From the NCBI RefSeq assembly GCF_014649335.1, contig NZ_BMSV01000002.1:372001-436000 (forward strand): 64,000 nucleotides of DNA, written 5' to 3'. Shown piece after piece: positions 25,242 to 33,774 of the stretch. The translations under genes and the position numbers were made by a program. The DNA comes from Streptomyces roseolilacinus (GTDB taxonomy: Bacteria > Actinomycetota > Actinomycetes > Streptomycetales > Streptomycetaceae). The notes beneath the pieces were generated by a model. The model worked only from the letters and a program-made list of their open reading frames with translations, made no database searches and had not been told where the DNA came from. Positions within the stretch are counted from its first letter, which is position 1. Each line of letters starts with the position of its first letter.

Positions 25242-25742
25242 ATGCCGAAGGAACAGCACCCCGTCGCCGTCGACGGCGGCGTCGGGATCCCCGTGCCCCG
25301 CGACGGCGAGGTGTGGGCGGTGGGGGCGGTGATCCTCGACGGGCACGGCCGTGCCTTCGCTCAGAGGCGCGGCCCGGACCGGAGGCTGTTCCCCGACTGC
25401 TGGGACGTCGTCGGCGGGCACGTGGAGCCGGGCGAGTCCCTGATGGAAGCCCTGGTCCGGGAAGTGGCGGAGGAGACCGGCTGGCGGGCCCGCCGGGTGC
25501 GGCGCCTGCTCGGCGCCACCACCTGGACCGGCGACGACGGGGTGACGCGGCACGAGGCCGACTACCTCGTCGAGGTCGACGGAGACCTGCGCCACCCCGC
25601 CCTGGAGTGGTCCAAGCACACCTCCTACGCCTGGTTCGGCCCCGAGGACCTGCCCCGCCTCAAGGAGAACCGCGGTCCGGGCGAACACCTGGTCCACGAC
25701 CTGATCGCCCGGGCGCTGCAGGACCACCCGCCGGGCGCCTGA
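25242..25742 (+). CDS. Nudix hydrolase (166 aa)
   Basis: The Nudix box is complete at residues about 58-80: GGHVEPGESLMEALVREVAEETGW fits the G-x5-E-x7-REUXEExGU pattern, so the Mg2+ ligands are present. The segment before it (VILDGHGRAFAQRRGPDRRLFPDCWDVVGG) resembles the MutT/IDI-like groups that clean up oxidised nucleotides or hydrolyse nucleoside diphosphate derivatives. Its substrate cannot be assigned. It stands alone between an ArsR gene and a convergent exoprotein gene. The 230 bases before it contain no recognised gene. Confidence 0.88.
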   Translation: MPKEQHPVAVDGGVGIPVPRDGEVWAVGAVILDGHGRAFAQRRGPDRRLFPDCWDVVGGHVEPGESLMEALVREVAEETGWRARRVRRLLGATTWTGDDGVTRHEADYLVEVDGDLRHPALEWSKHTSYAWFGPEDLPRLKENRGPGEHLVHDLIARALQDHPPGA

Positions 25743-25907
25743 CGCCCCGACACGGCCGCGCGGTCCGCCCGGCGGGTCCGGTGGGGGAGCGCCGTGGTGG
25801 GGCCGGGCCGGGGCGTCGCCTGATGGCGTCCGCGCCGGTACCGGAAGCCGGGGGCGACCCCGGAGGGGAGCCGCCCCCGGACCTCCGCCGTCTCCGGCGG
25901 CCGGTGC

Positions 25908-28220
25908 TCAGGCGGGGTCGCCGCCTCGGTTGAGCCAGGCACGCACCACCCCCGCGGCGTCGAGGGTCAGGTAGTCGTCCCGTCCGTCGCCGTCCATGTC
26001 GGCGAAGACGACCTCACCGCCCCCGGTACCCGCGGCGATCCGGCCGCGGGCGACCCAGCCGGCCGAGTCGCCGGAGTCACCGCCGCGGTTCAGCCACGCA
26101 CGCACCGCGCCGGTCGAGCGATCGACCACCAGGTAGTCGGACAGACGGCCGCAGTCGGCCTGGCCGAACACGATCGAGTCGGCGGCCGAGAGCGGAACGC
26201 CCGCGGCGATCTGACCCCGGGCGACCCAGCCGGCCGAGTCGCCGGAGTCACCGCCGCGGTTCAGCCACGCGCGCACCGCGCCGGTCGACGCGTTGGTCAC
26301 CAGGTAGTCGTCGCGGTGGTCGCCGTCGATGTCGGCGAAGGAGACGGAGTCGGCCGCCCCCAGGGGAACGCCCGCGGCGATCTGACCCCGGGCGACCCAG
26401 CCGGCCGAGTCGCCGGAGTCACCGCCGCGGTTCAGCCACGCGCGCACCGCGCCGGAGGCGCGGTCGACGGCCAGGTAGTCGTCACGCCTGTCGCCGTCGA
26501 CGTCGGCGAACGCGATGTGCTCGGTCGCCGCCAGCGGGACGCCCGCGGCGATCCGTCCGCGTGCGACCCAGCCGCCGGGCGCGTCATTGCACGCGGGGCC
26601 GGGGCCGGCACCCTTGACCATCCCGGAGAGGATCGACTGGTCGATGGCGTGGTGGAAGACGTCCGCCATCTTCCGGTAGCCGCCGTCGTTCGGGTGCAGC
26701 CTGTCGACGAGGTCCGTGGCGGTGACCGGGCCCATACTGACGGCCCGTACCTTCTTGCCGGCTTTGGAGCGCTGCTCGGCCAGGTCTTCGACTTCCCGGT
26801 TGAACGCGTCGATCCGCTTCTGCACCACTGCGTCGCGGGAGGGGACCAGGGTGGCGACGAGGACGGTCACCTCCGGGGAGTCCGCGAGGATCTGGTCGAT
26901 CATCGCGCCCAACCTGGCGGGTGCGCCAGCCGGGTCCACGTTGCGGTCCATGTCGTTGGTACCCGCGTGGATCGTCACCACGTTGGGCCGGTGAAGTCCG
27001 ACCGCAGTACGCGAACGGGCGGCTATCTGCGAGATCAGGTCACCGGACACCCCTTCATGGTCGACGTCGGGAAGCCGGCCTGACTGCCGACTGCCGACGA
27101 AGTCCACGACGTGCTGATCGGCGGACAGGCCGTTCCACAGATCGGCCCGGTAACTGGATCCCGTCGAACTGCCCGCCCCCGCGGTGATCGAGTCCCCCAG
27201 CGGCATCACCCTGAGGGCGGTCGGCGCGCCCTTGATCCCCCTCCTGGCCATTACCGCGAGCAACTTCTCGTACAACTGTCCGCCGACCCTCACGAGGGTC
27301 CCGGCGGCGTAGCCGATCGCCTCGCCGAACTCCGTCGCGACGGTGGAGGCCAGCTCCCTGACCGACTTCCCGAGACTCACCATCAAGGGGTTGGAGTTGA
27401 GTTCGGCCCACGGCATGAACTTCCCCAGCAGGGCGCCGGCGAGGGCCCCGCAGATGCCCATGGCGAACGCTTCCGCCCAGACCTCGCTGTCGACCGCCCT
27501 GTCGTCGAACCAGGCGTTCATCAGCTCGCCGACCATGCCGGTGACGAAGCCACCGACCGCCGTACACACCGGTGAGGCCAGAGGGGCGCCCACGGTGAAG
27601 AAGGCGAGGCACACCACGGTCGACAGGACCCCCGCCGCGAAGCTCACCCCGAAGGCGATGACCTTCTGCCACCAGTTCGCCTGAGGGACGACCTCCTCGG
27701 CGGGAACCACGATGACCAGGCCGCCGTCCACGGCCCGGACGGTCCCGTCGAACCGGATGCCGTCGCCGACGAGCGGGTGCACCCCGAGTCTGTAGGTGTC
27801 CACGCGGGAGGTGAAGATGTCGCTCAGGCTCTGCCCGGCGGCTTGCGCCTGCTGTACTTTCCGGACCTCGGCCTCGAGTTCCGCCTGCCGGAACTCGTCG
27901 TCGACCTCCAAGGTCATCAGGAAGTCGTCGGGGGCGGCTGCTGCCCGGGCGAAGCGTTCCGGTGCGTCGGCCGCGCACCCCATGCCGAATGACGTCCTCA
28001 CCCTGGCTCCCGGTGCCTGTACGGCGCGCTGAGCCTTGTCCTTCTCCCAGCCGGAGGGGTGGCAGGCCGTCATAGACCGCGCGTTCGCGGACCGGACGTG
28101 AGTCGGTGGCGTGAGCCCGGTCACGGCCAGGGCGAGCGTCAGGACGAAGGTGACGAGACGGAATTCCTTCCCGCCCGGTCTCCGGCGTGGTCGCCCGCGC
28201 GGGCGGCTGTGGGTGAACAA
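25908..28220 (-). CDS. Secreted SGNH hydrolase with C-terminal 57-residue repeats (770 aa)
   Basis: TTG 28220 follows GGAAG by about six bases and opens a long basic signal sequence with the core VTFVLTLALAVTGL. Residues about 60-360 have no known domain but include Gly/Ala-rich hydrophobic stretches near 215-275. The SGNH/GDSL esterase follows: block I LGDSITAGAG, block III AGTNDMDR, block V DRLHPND (catalytic Ser and Asp-His). The last 200 residues hold four copies of a 57-residue FG-GAP-like repeat with WVARGQIAAGVPL and AFADVDGDRRDDYL. The enzyme probably deacetylates or de-esterifies a polymer outside the cell, with the repeats acting as binding module. It is the only gene in its unit. 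Confidence 0.85.
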   Translation of the reverse strand: MFTHSRPRGRPRRRPGGKEFRLVTFVLTLALAVTGLTPPTHVRSANARSMTACHPSGWEKDKAQRAVQAPGARVRTSFGMGCAADAPERFARAAAAPDDFLMTLEVDDEFRQAELEAEVRKVQQAQAAGQSLSDIFTSRVDTYRLGVHPLVGDGIRFDGTVRAVDGGLVIVVPAEEVVPQANWWQKVIAFGVSFAAGVLSTVVCLAFFTVGAPLASPVCTAVGGFVTGMVGELMNAWFDDRAVDSEVWAEAFAMGICGALAGALLGKFMPWAELNSNPLMVSLGKSVRELASTVATEFGEAIGYAAGTLVRVGGQLYEKLLAVMARRGIKGAPTALRVMPLGDSITAGAGSSTGSSYRADLWNGLSADQHVVDFVGSRQSGRLPDVDHEGVSGDLISQIAARSRTAVGLHRPNVVTIHAGTNDMDRNVDPAGAPARLGAMIDQILADSPEVTVLVATLVPSRDAVVQKRIDAFNREVEDLAEQRSKAGKKVRAVSMGPVTATDLVDRLHPNDGGYRKMADVFHHAIDQSILSGMVKGAGPGPACNDAPGGWVARGRIAAGVPLAATEHIAFADVDGDRRDDYLAVDRASGAVRAWLNRGGDSGDSAGWVARGQIAAGVPLGAADSVSFADIDGDHRDDYLVTNASTGAVRAWLNRGGDSGDSAGWVARGQIAAGVPLSAADSIVFGQADCGRLSDYLVVDRSTGAVRAWLNRGGDSGDSAGWVARGRIAAGTGGGEVVFADMDGDGRDDYLTLDAAGVVRAWLNRGGDPA
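26032..26560 (-). repeat. Tandem 171-bp coding repeats
   Basis: The block beginning GCGGCGATC recurs at 26032, 26203, 26374 and 26545, exactly 171 bp apart. The second and third copies share about 80 bases with almost no change. The repeats encode the C-terminal modules of the SGNH protein and are likely to vary in number by recombination. Confidence 0.85.
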
Positions 28221-28571
28221 GGAGTCTTCCTTTCCCCGCCGTCGGCCGGCCGGCGGCGGAGAGGTCGTCTCTGCGGCCGCGCGCATCCGCCTGTGGCGTT
28301 GCGGTAGGTGTCTTACAAGCGTCACGTGCCGTGCTGTCGTGCCGTTGGCGGTCCGCGGCCTGCGGCCCGCGCCCGTCGAATCGCCCCCGCCTGTGAAGGG
28401 TTGGGGTTTTCCGCCCTCTCGGGCAAGGCCCCGTTCCGCGGCCGTGCCCGAGAGGGCGGGATGAACCGTGCCCGAGGGGGAGCCAACGGCCTCGCGAGCC
28501 GCCGTGGTTCGTCCGGGCGGTCTCCTTCGTGTACCCGGCCGGGCGTCCGCCTCGCCGGACAGGGCGCGGCC
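28221..28571. other. Promoter of the SGNH gene and terminator of the lipoprotein gene
   Basis: These 350 bases contain no credible gene. A strong stem, 28411-28425 with 28445-28459, follows the lipoprotein gene. The remaining part up to 28240 should hold the promoter of the SGNH gene. Confidence 0.5.
28411..28459 (-). terminator. Hairpin downstream of the lipoprotein gene
   Basis: CCGCCCTCTCGGGCA and its exact complement form a 15-base stem around a 19-base loop, followed on the minus strand by AAAACCCC. Confidence 0.6.
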
Positions 28572-29309
28572 CTACCAGTCGAGTGCGTCCGCGCTGGTGC
28601 TCTGCCAGTGGGTGACGGCGAGGGTGTTGTCCACGTACACGCTCTTGCCCAGGGGCACGTGGACGGCGGGTCCGGTGGCGCCGGATTCGCCGTCGCGTCC
28701 CTGGAAGCTGACGTGCAGGTCCTTGGTGGAGTAGCCGTCCGTGCCGCTGCCGTCGGCCGACGAGGTGAGGACTCCGGCGTAGGCGGACCGGCCCGGTTCG
28801 ATGGTGACCACGGTCTGGGGCTTGCTGTCCTCGACGACACGCGATACGGCCTGGGCCTGGCCGAACTGCAGGTACGGGTGGAGGCAGGCGTTGCAGGGCC
28901 TGCTGCCGGTGTTGGTCATGGTCAGGAGCATGTGGTTGAGGGGCCGCGGGACGGCCTTCACCGTGAGCTTGGTGTTCGCGCTGGTGCACGGGTGCGGGAC
29001 GGGCCCGTCGCCCTGGTCTCCGGTGGCCGGCCCGCGCGCCGCGGGCCCGGTGGTGTGGGTGGTTCGGGCGGCGGGGACCTGGCCGGACTGCGGGTCGCCG
29101 GACTGCGCGGACCCCTTCCCGTTCCCGGCCGTGCGGTCGCCGACGGCGGCGGCGGGCGTGGAGGGGCCGACCGGTGCGGGGGTGGCTACGGGGCCCGTGT
29201 CGCGGGCCTCGTCACCGCCGCCGTCCTGGCAGGCGGAGAGGGCGCAGGCCGCGAGGAGGGCAAGGGCGCCCAGGGCGGTGGCACGGGACGGGCGGGGACG
29301 ACGGGACAT
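28572..29309 (-). CDS. DUF4232 lipoprotein (245 aa)
   Basis: ATG 29309 follows GGAGGAAA. The signal peptide ends in the lipobox LSAC with Cys27, so the mature protein is lipid-anchored outside the membrane. Residues 28-105 are a low-complexity Gly/Thr/Pro linker. Residues about 105-240 match the DUF4232 domain, seen in PCTSANTKLTV and MTNTGSRPCNACLHPYLQF, with Cys residues likely to form a disulfide. The domain is widespread in Streptomyces and has no known biochemical role. The gene is on the same strand as the phosphatase-like gene upstream but separated by 260 bases. Confidence 0.85.
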   Translation of the reverse strand: MSRRPRPSRATALGALALLAACALSACQDGGGDEARDTGPVATPAPVGPSTPAAAVGDRTAGNGKGSAQSGDPQSGQVPAARTTHTTGPAARGPATGDQGDGPVPHPCTSANTKLTVKAVPRPLNHMLLTMTNTGSRPCNACLHPYLQFGQAQAVSRVVEDSKPQTVVTIEPGRSAYAGVLTSSADGSGTDGYSTKDLHVSFQGRDGESGATGPAVHVPLGKSVYVDNTLAVTHWQSTSADALDW

Positions 29310-29568
29310 GGGGTTTCCTCCTGGCGTGGTGGGAATTTCGTGGTCCGGGGCCGCCGGTCGGCTTTCCGGGCGGTGAACAGGCGGTGTGCGGCGGCGCGTT
29401 CGCGGGGCACCGGGCCGGTGGGCGGCGGGCCCGCCCGGTGCGGGGCCCGGACGCGTTCCTCGCCGCGCCCCTCCGCGCGAAGCCGGCCCGGTCCCTGCGG
29501 GGGAGGGACGCCCGGATGGGGCCGGGCGCGGGGTCCCGGCGGGGCCGTGCGACGGGCCCGGCCCCCGC

Positions 29569-30354
29569 TCATCCGACGGCGGCGAGGACCTCCATCACCT
29601 CACGGTGCACGCTCGGCGCCGCGGCGACGAAACTGGACGAGTCCAGGCGCCAGGGAGCGCCGGCCGCGTCGGTGACCACCGCGCCCGCCTCCCGGGCTAT
29701 CAGCGAACCGGGCAGAAGGTTGTTGACGTCCCGCCCGTACTCCCAGAACACGTCGACGTGCCCCGAGCCGACCTGCGCGACCTGCAACGAGGTCGGCCCC
29801 AGGTTGCGTACGACCAGGGCACGGCGCAGCATCCCGGTCAGCGATGCCCCGGCACGCTCCGGTTCGAGGTTGTGGGGCGGCTGGCTGGTGCAGGCGAGCG
29901 CCGCGGCCAGCGTCTTGGACGACGTGGTGACCGGACGCCCGTTCAGCCGGGCCCCCGCCCCCTCGGCCGCCGTGTACAGGATGTCCAGCTGCGGGGCGTA
30001 CAACACGGCGAGCACGGGCCTCGCGTCGGCCACCAGGGTGATCGACACACCCCAGTGGGGCAGGCCCCGCAGGAACTGCACGGCGCCGTCGACCGCGTCG
30101 CACACCCACGTCTCCCCCCGGGCGCCGACCATGGTGCCGACCTCGTCCGGTGCCCACACCGCCCGGGGCCGTACGGCGCCCAGACGCTCACGCAGCAGGG
30201 CCACCGCGGGGCGGTCCACCTCGTCGAAGGCCTCGATCACCGAGGCCACGTCCGGGCCCGTCGCCGGGATGCCGCTCCGGCGCTCGCGCAGGCCCTCCCC
30301 CACTTCACGTGCGACATCCGTGACCTGCGGCAGCAGCCGCCGGAACTCGTTCAT
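29569..30354 (-). CDS. Inositol monophosphatase-family protein with altered metal motif (261 aa)
   Basis: The fold is that of the Mg2+-dependent inositol phosphatase family. Expected metal sites are Glu71 (APDEVG), Asp86 and Asp89 in CDAVDGAVQF, where the family usually has DPIDGTxNF, and an Asp in GRDVNNLLPGSLIAREAG. The Thr of the DGT motif, which activates water in the family, is replaced by Ala91, so activity may be lowered or changed. ATG 30354 follows GGGAGG. It is divergent from an Lrp-type regulator, an association I have seen in other Streptomyces. Possible substrates are inositol phosphate, histidinol phosphate or nucleotide bisphosphates. Confidence 0.8.
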   Translation of the reverse strand: MNEFRRLLPQVTDVAREVGEGLRERRSGIPATGPDVASVIEAFDEVDRPAVALLRERLGAVRPRAVWAPDEVGTMVGARGETWVCDAVDGAVQFLRGLPHWGVSITLVADARPVLAVLYAPQLDILYTAAEGAGARLNGRPVTTSSKTLAAALACTSQPPHNLEPERAGASLTGMLRRALVVRNLGPTSLQVAQVGSGHVDVFWEYGRDVNNLLPGSLIAREAGAVVTDAAGAPWRLDSSSFVAAAPSVHREVMEVLAAVG

Positions 30355-30455
30355 GCCATCCCTCCCTGGTCACGCCCGCCGTAGCGCCGGGCACGGCACA
30401 ACAAGTACCTTCTCGGACGGGGAACCCCCTTTCCGGCGGCCCGCGTTGACGAATA

Positions 30456-31433
30456 ATGGACAAGGTGACCAGCTCAGTGGCGAATACCGGCATCACGCTC
30501 GATCTCATGGACCGGCGGATCGTCAGCGCCCTGCAGATCGACGGCCGAGCCGAGATCACCCGGATCGCCACCGTGCTGGGCACTTCCCCCCGCACGGTCT
30601 CCCGCCGTCTGAAGCGCCTGTTCGACGCCCGCGCCCTCACCGTGGTGCGCATGGACCGGACCGAGGAGACCGTCGGAGCGACGGTGCTGCGCATCAAGGT
30701 GCTGCGCGGCAAAGTGGACACCATCGCCCTCGCCATGGCTCGGCGCACCGACGTCCTGTCCGTCGACATCGTGATGGGAGGGGAGGAGATCACCGCGGTC
30801 GTCGCAGCGGACTCCGGCGCCGACCGGGACCGCCTGCTCTACCGCCAACTGCCGGCCACCAGTGCCATCACCTCCACCACCTCCCACGCGGTCCTGCACC
30901 TGTTCGCCGACGCCGCGCACTGGCGCAGCAACCTCCTCAGCCCCGCCCAGACCGCGGCCCTCACCCCAACGCCCGGCCCGGTCCGGCCCGTGCTCCCCGA
31001 CCGCGCGGACCGGCACCTGCTCAGCCTGCTGGAAGACGACGCGCGCCTGCCCCACACGACGCTCGCCGACCGCAGCGGCCTCTCGCCCTCCACCGTCCGG
31101 CGGCGCCTCGACCGGTTGACCGAAGCGGGCCTGCTCCGCACGCACGTCACCATCGACCCCGGCCTGCTCGGCCTGCACGTCGATGCCGGCCTCTGGCTCG
31201 AAGTCCCTCCCGCACACCTGCACACGGCGGGCCAGGCCCTGGCCGCGCACCCCTACACCCATGCCGTCGCCGCCACCACCGGCCCCGCGAACCTCATCGC
31301 GGCCGTCTACTGCCGCGACCTCGGCGACCTGTACACCTTCACCACCGAGGTGCTGGGCTCCCTCTGCATCACGCGCGCCGAGACCAGCATCATCGACAGA
31401 CGGGTCCGCCCCGTCGGGGCGCCCCCGGTGTGA
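30456..31433 (+). CDS. Lrp/AsnC-family regulator, tandem-domain type (325 aa)
   Basis: The protein contains two AsnC helix-turn-helix units, LDLMDRRIVSALQIDGRAEI near residue 15 and DRADRHLLSLLEDDARLPHT near residue 185, each followed by a RAM-like ligand-binding half. This doubled form, about twice the length of classical Lrp (150-165 residues), is frequent in Streptomyces. ATG 30456 is used; a GTG nine bases later is possible. It lies 101 bases from the divergent inositol-phosphatase-like gene and probably controls it. The ligand, often an amino acid, is unknown. Confidence 0.87.
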   Translation: MDKVTSSVANTGITLDLMDRRIVSALQIDGRAEITRIATVLGTSPRTVSRRLKRLFDARALTVVRMDRTEETVGATVLRIKVLRGKVDTIALAMARRTDVLSVDIVMGGEEITAVVAADSGADRDRLLYRQLPATSAITSTTSHAVLHLFADAAHWRSNLLSPAQTAALTPTPGPVRPVLPDRADRHLLSLLEDDARLPHTTLADRSGLSPSTVRRRLDRLTEAGLLRTHVTIDPGLLGLHVDAGLWLEVPPAHLHTAGQALAAHPYTHAVAATTGPANLIAAVYCRDLGDLYTFTTEVLGSLCITRAETSIIDRRVRPVGAPPV

Positions 31434-31543
31434 GCGGCCCCCATGCTCCCGGCCCGGTGGCGCGGTGCCGCCGCGGGCCCGGCGGGGAACGGGCACGGCC
31501 ACCGCGGACTCGAAGGCGGCCTCGGACGGAACCCGGCGGGGTA

Positions 31544-32980
31544 CTACCGGGGACCCGCCGCCCGGGGCAGGGACAGGACGAACCGCGCGCCCCCGCCCTT
31601 CTCCGCGCCGACGGTGATCGTGCCGCCGTGGCGACCGGCCACGTCCCGGGCGATGGCCAGGCCGAGTCCGGCGCCGCCGTCGTCGCGGCTGCGGGCGTCG
31701 TCCAGGCGTACGAACCGCTCGAAGATCCGCTCGCGGTCCTCCTCCGGGACGCCCGCCCCGTCGTCGGAGACGACGACCTCGACCCGGTCCGCCGTCCCCC
31801 GTACCGACGCGGTGACCGAAGTGGCGCCGTGCCGCTGGGCGTTGTCGAGGAGGTTGGCGAGGACCCTGCGCAGCTGGCCGGGCGACCCGGTCACCTCGCA
31901 AGCCTCCCCACGCGCCGTCACGGAGACGGGCAGGCGGTCGCCGTGGCGCTGCGCCACCTCCTCCCGCAGGAGCGCCGCCACGTCCACGCGCCTCGTCGCG
32001 GGCCGCTCGCCGGCGTCCAGCCGCGCCAGCAGCAGCAGGTCGGTGGCGAGCTGCTGGAGGCGTTCGGTGTCCTGGACCGCGCCGTCCAGGTCGAGCAGTT
32101 CGGGGTGGGCCGCGCCCACCTCCAGCTGGGTGCGCAACGACGCGATGGGGCTGCGCAGTTCGTGCGAGGCGTCCGCGACGAACCGGCGCTGCCGCTCCAC
32201 GGAGGCCTCGAGCGCCGCGAGCGTCTCGTTCGTCGTACGGGCCAGCCGCGCCACCTCGTCCCGCGAACCGGGCTCGGGCACCCGGTGGGAGAGGTCCTCG
32301 GACGCGGTGATGGCGGCCATCTCCCTGCGGATCGCCTCGACGGGGCGCAGCGCCCGGCGCGTGACCAGCCACGTCACCGACCCGACCACGCCGAGCAGCA
32401 CCGGCAGTCCGACGAGCATCGCGGTGCGCACCGTCCCCACCGCGTCCCGCTCGGTCGCCAGCGGCGCCCCCGCGTGGACGGTGTAGGTCCGCTGCTCGGC
32501 GCCGGAGGTGACCTCCACCGCGGCGAACCGGTACTCCGCCCGCCGACCGTCGACGGTGGCGCTGCCGGAGGTGAAACGGGGCGGGTCGTCGGAGACCTCG
32601 CCGCGGGCCGGTGTGCCGTCCCCGTCCCGGTCCCCGTCGTCCTCGCCGCCGTCCGGCGGCGAGGACGACGGGACGGGCGCGACGGCCCCGCTCGACGTCC
32701 CGGAGATCGCCTCCAGGCCCTCGCTGACCGCGGCCACGCGACCGCCCTCCGCGACGACCTGCACCGGACGCTCGCTGTCGTCGGGGAGTTCCAGCCGGTC
32801 CGGGGGCCGGTCGAGGGCGATCTGGGAGGCGACCTCGCGTGCGGCGATCTCGGCCTGCAACCCGGCCTGGCCGATCAGGTTCGAGCGGAGCACCTGGAGC
32901 AGCACCGCGCCGGCCGCCACCAGCGCGGCGGCGACGACGAGGGTGGCGCCGAGCGCCGCCCGGGCGCGGACCGACCTCAC
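31544..32980 (-). CDS. Sensor histidine kinase (478 aa)
   Basis: The membrane kinase has one helix near the N-terminus (ALGATLVVAAALVAAGAVLL), an extracytoplasmic domain of about 130 residues with an acidic low-complexity loop, and a second helix (MLVGLPVLLGVVGSVTWLV). HAMP follows, then HisKA with the phospho-accepting His in ASHELRSP, and HATPase_c with NLLDNAQRHG, DDGAGVPEEDRERIFERF and GAGLGLAIA. GTG 32980 overlaps the response regulator stop (GTGA), so the two are co-translated. The signal is unknown; the acidic loop could bind cations, as in PhoQ-like sensors, but this is a guess. Confidence 0.93.
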   Translation of the reverse strand: MRSVRARAALGATLVVAAALVAAGAVLLQVLRSNLIGQAGLQAEIAAREVASQIALDRPPDRLELPDDSERPVQVVAEGGRVAAVSEGLEAISGTSSGAVAPVPSSSPPDGGEDDGDRDGDGTPARGEVSDDPPRFTSGSATVDGRRAEYRFAAVEVTSGAEQRTYTVHAGAPLATERDAVGTVRTAMLVGLPVLLGVVGSVTWLVTRRALRPVEAIRREMAAITASEDLSHRVPEPGSRDEVARLARTTNETLAALEASVERQRRFVADASHELRSPIASLRTQLEVGAAHPELLDLDGAVQDTERLQQLATDLLLLARLDAGERPATRRVDVAALLREEVAQRHGDRLPVSVTARGEACEVTGSPGQLRRVLANLLDNAQRHGATSVTASVRGTADRVEVVVSDDGAGVPEEDRERIFERFVRLDDARSRDDGGAGLGLAIARDVAGRHGGTITVGAEKGGGARFVLSLPRAAGPR

Positions 32981-33642
32981 GGCGCCGCCACCAGCCGGTA
33001 CCCGGCCCCGCGAGCGGTCTGGATGCGGTGCGCGCCGAGCTTGCGGCGCAGGGCGGAGACGTACACCTCGACGATGTTCGGGTCGCCCTCGTACGCGAAG
33101 TCCCACACGTGCGCCATGATCTCCGGCTTGCCGACCACCTCGCCCGCGCGGAGGGCCAGCTGTTCCAGCACGGCGAACTCCTTCGCGGCCAGCGCCACCT
33201 CGTCGTCGCCGAGGAACACCCGGCGGGCGGCCGTGTCGACGCGCAGGTCCCCGACGCTGAGCGCCGCCGGCGCCGTGCCCCGGCCGCGGCGCCGCAGCAG
33301 GGCCCTGATCCGGGCGACGAGCACCACGTAGGAGAAGGGCTTGGTCAGGTAGTCGTCGGCGCCGGTGTCCAGGCCCTCCGCCTCGTCGTACTCGCCGTCC
33401 TTGGCGGTGAGCATCAGGATCGGCACGTCGTTCCCGGCGGCGCGCAGGGCCGCGCAGACGCGGTAGCCGTTCATGCCGGGGAGCATGATGTCGAGCACCA
33501 CGAGGTCGTACGCGGTCTCGGTGGCGCGGTGGAGCCCTTCGCGCCCGTCGTGGACGACGTCCACGGCGTACCCCTCCGCCCTCAGCCCCCCGGCGAGGGA
33601 CGCCGCGAGCCGCTTCTCGTCCTCCACGATCAACAACCTCAT
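32977..33642 (-). CDS. OmpR-family response regulator (221 aa)
   Basis: The receiver domain (residues 1-118) has the acidic pair in VEDE, the phospho-acceptor Asp51 in LVVLDIMLPG and the conserved Lys in LTAKDGEYDEA. The C-terminal winged helix-turn-helix (130-220) carries AAKEFAVLEQLALRAGEVV and NIVEVYVSALRRKLG. It pairs with the overlapping kinase gene. Upstream, between it and the divergent PepSY gene, are three TTCAG direct repeats with one-turn spacing, the typical site for this family, so it probably controls both directions. Confidence 0.94.
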   Translation of the reverse strand: MRLLIVEDEKRLAASLAGGLRAEGYAVDVVHDGREGLHRATETAYDLVVLDIMLPGMNGYRVCAALRAAGNDVPILMLTAKDGEYDEAEGLDTGADDYLTKPFSYVVLVARIRALLRRRGRGTAPAALSVGDLRVDTAARRVFLGDDEVALAAKEFAVLEQLALRAGEVVGKPEIMAHVWDFAYEGDPNIVEVYVSALRRKLGAHRIQTARGAGYRLVAAP

Positions 33643-33676
33643 GGGCCCAGGGTGGCAGACCGGACCTGAAGAACCC

Positions 33677-33702
33677 TTCAGGTGGCTTCAGGCTGCCTTC
33701 AG
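33677..33702. promoter_or_regulatory. Response-regulator binding site, TTCAGG direct repeats
   Basis: TTCAGG at 33677 and 33687 and TTCAGC at 33698 are spaced by 10 and 11 bases, one helical turn, as expected for OmpR/PhoB-type dimers. They lie 35 bases from the regulator start and 73-98 bases from the PepSY start. Confidence 0.65.
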
Positions 33703-33774
33703 CGTCCGGAGGCCAGAGTGGACACCGTCATCGGCGGACGGCACGAACCGTGTCCGGTACGGAGGAGGAACACC

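Noticed and set aside
26032..26560. Possible CRISPR array because of regular repeats
   Set aside because: The period is 171 bp, the repeats are long and in frame within an exoprotein gene, and no cas gene is nearby.
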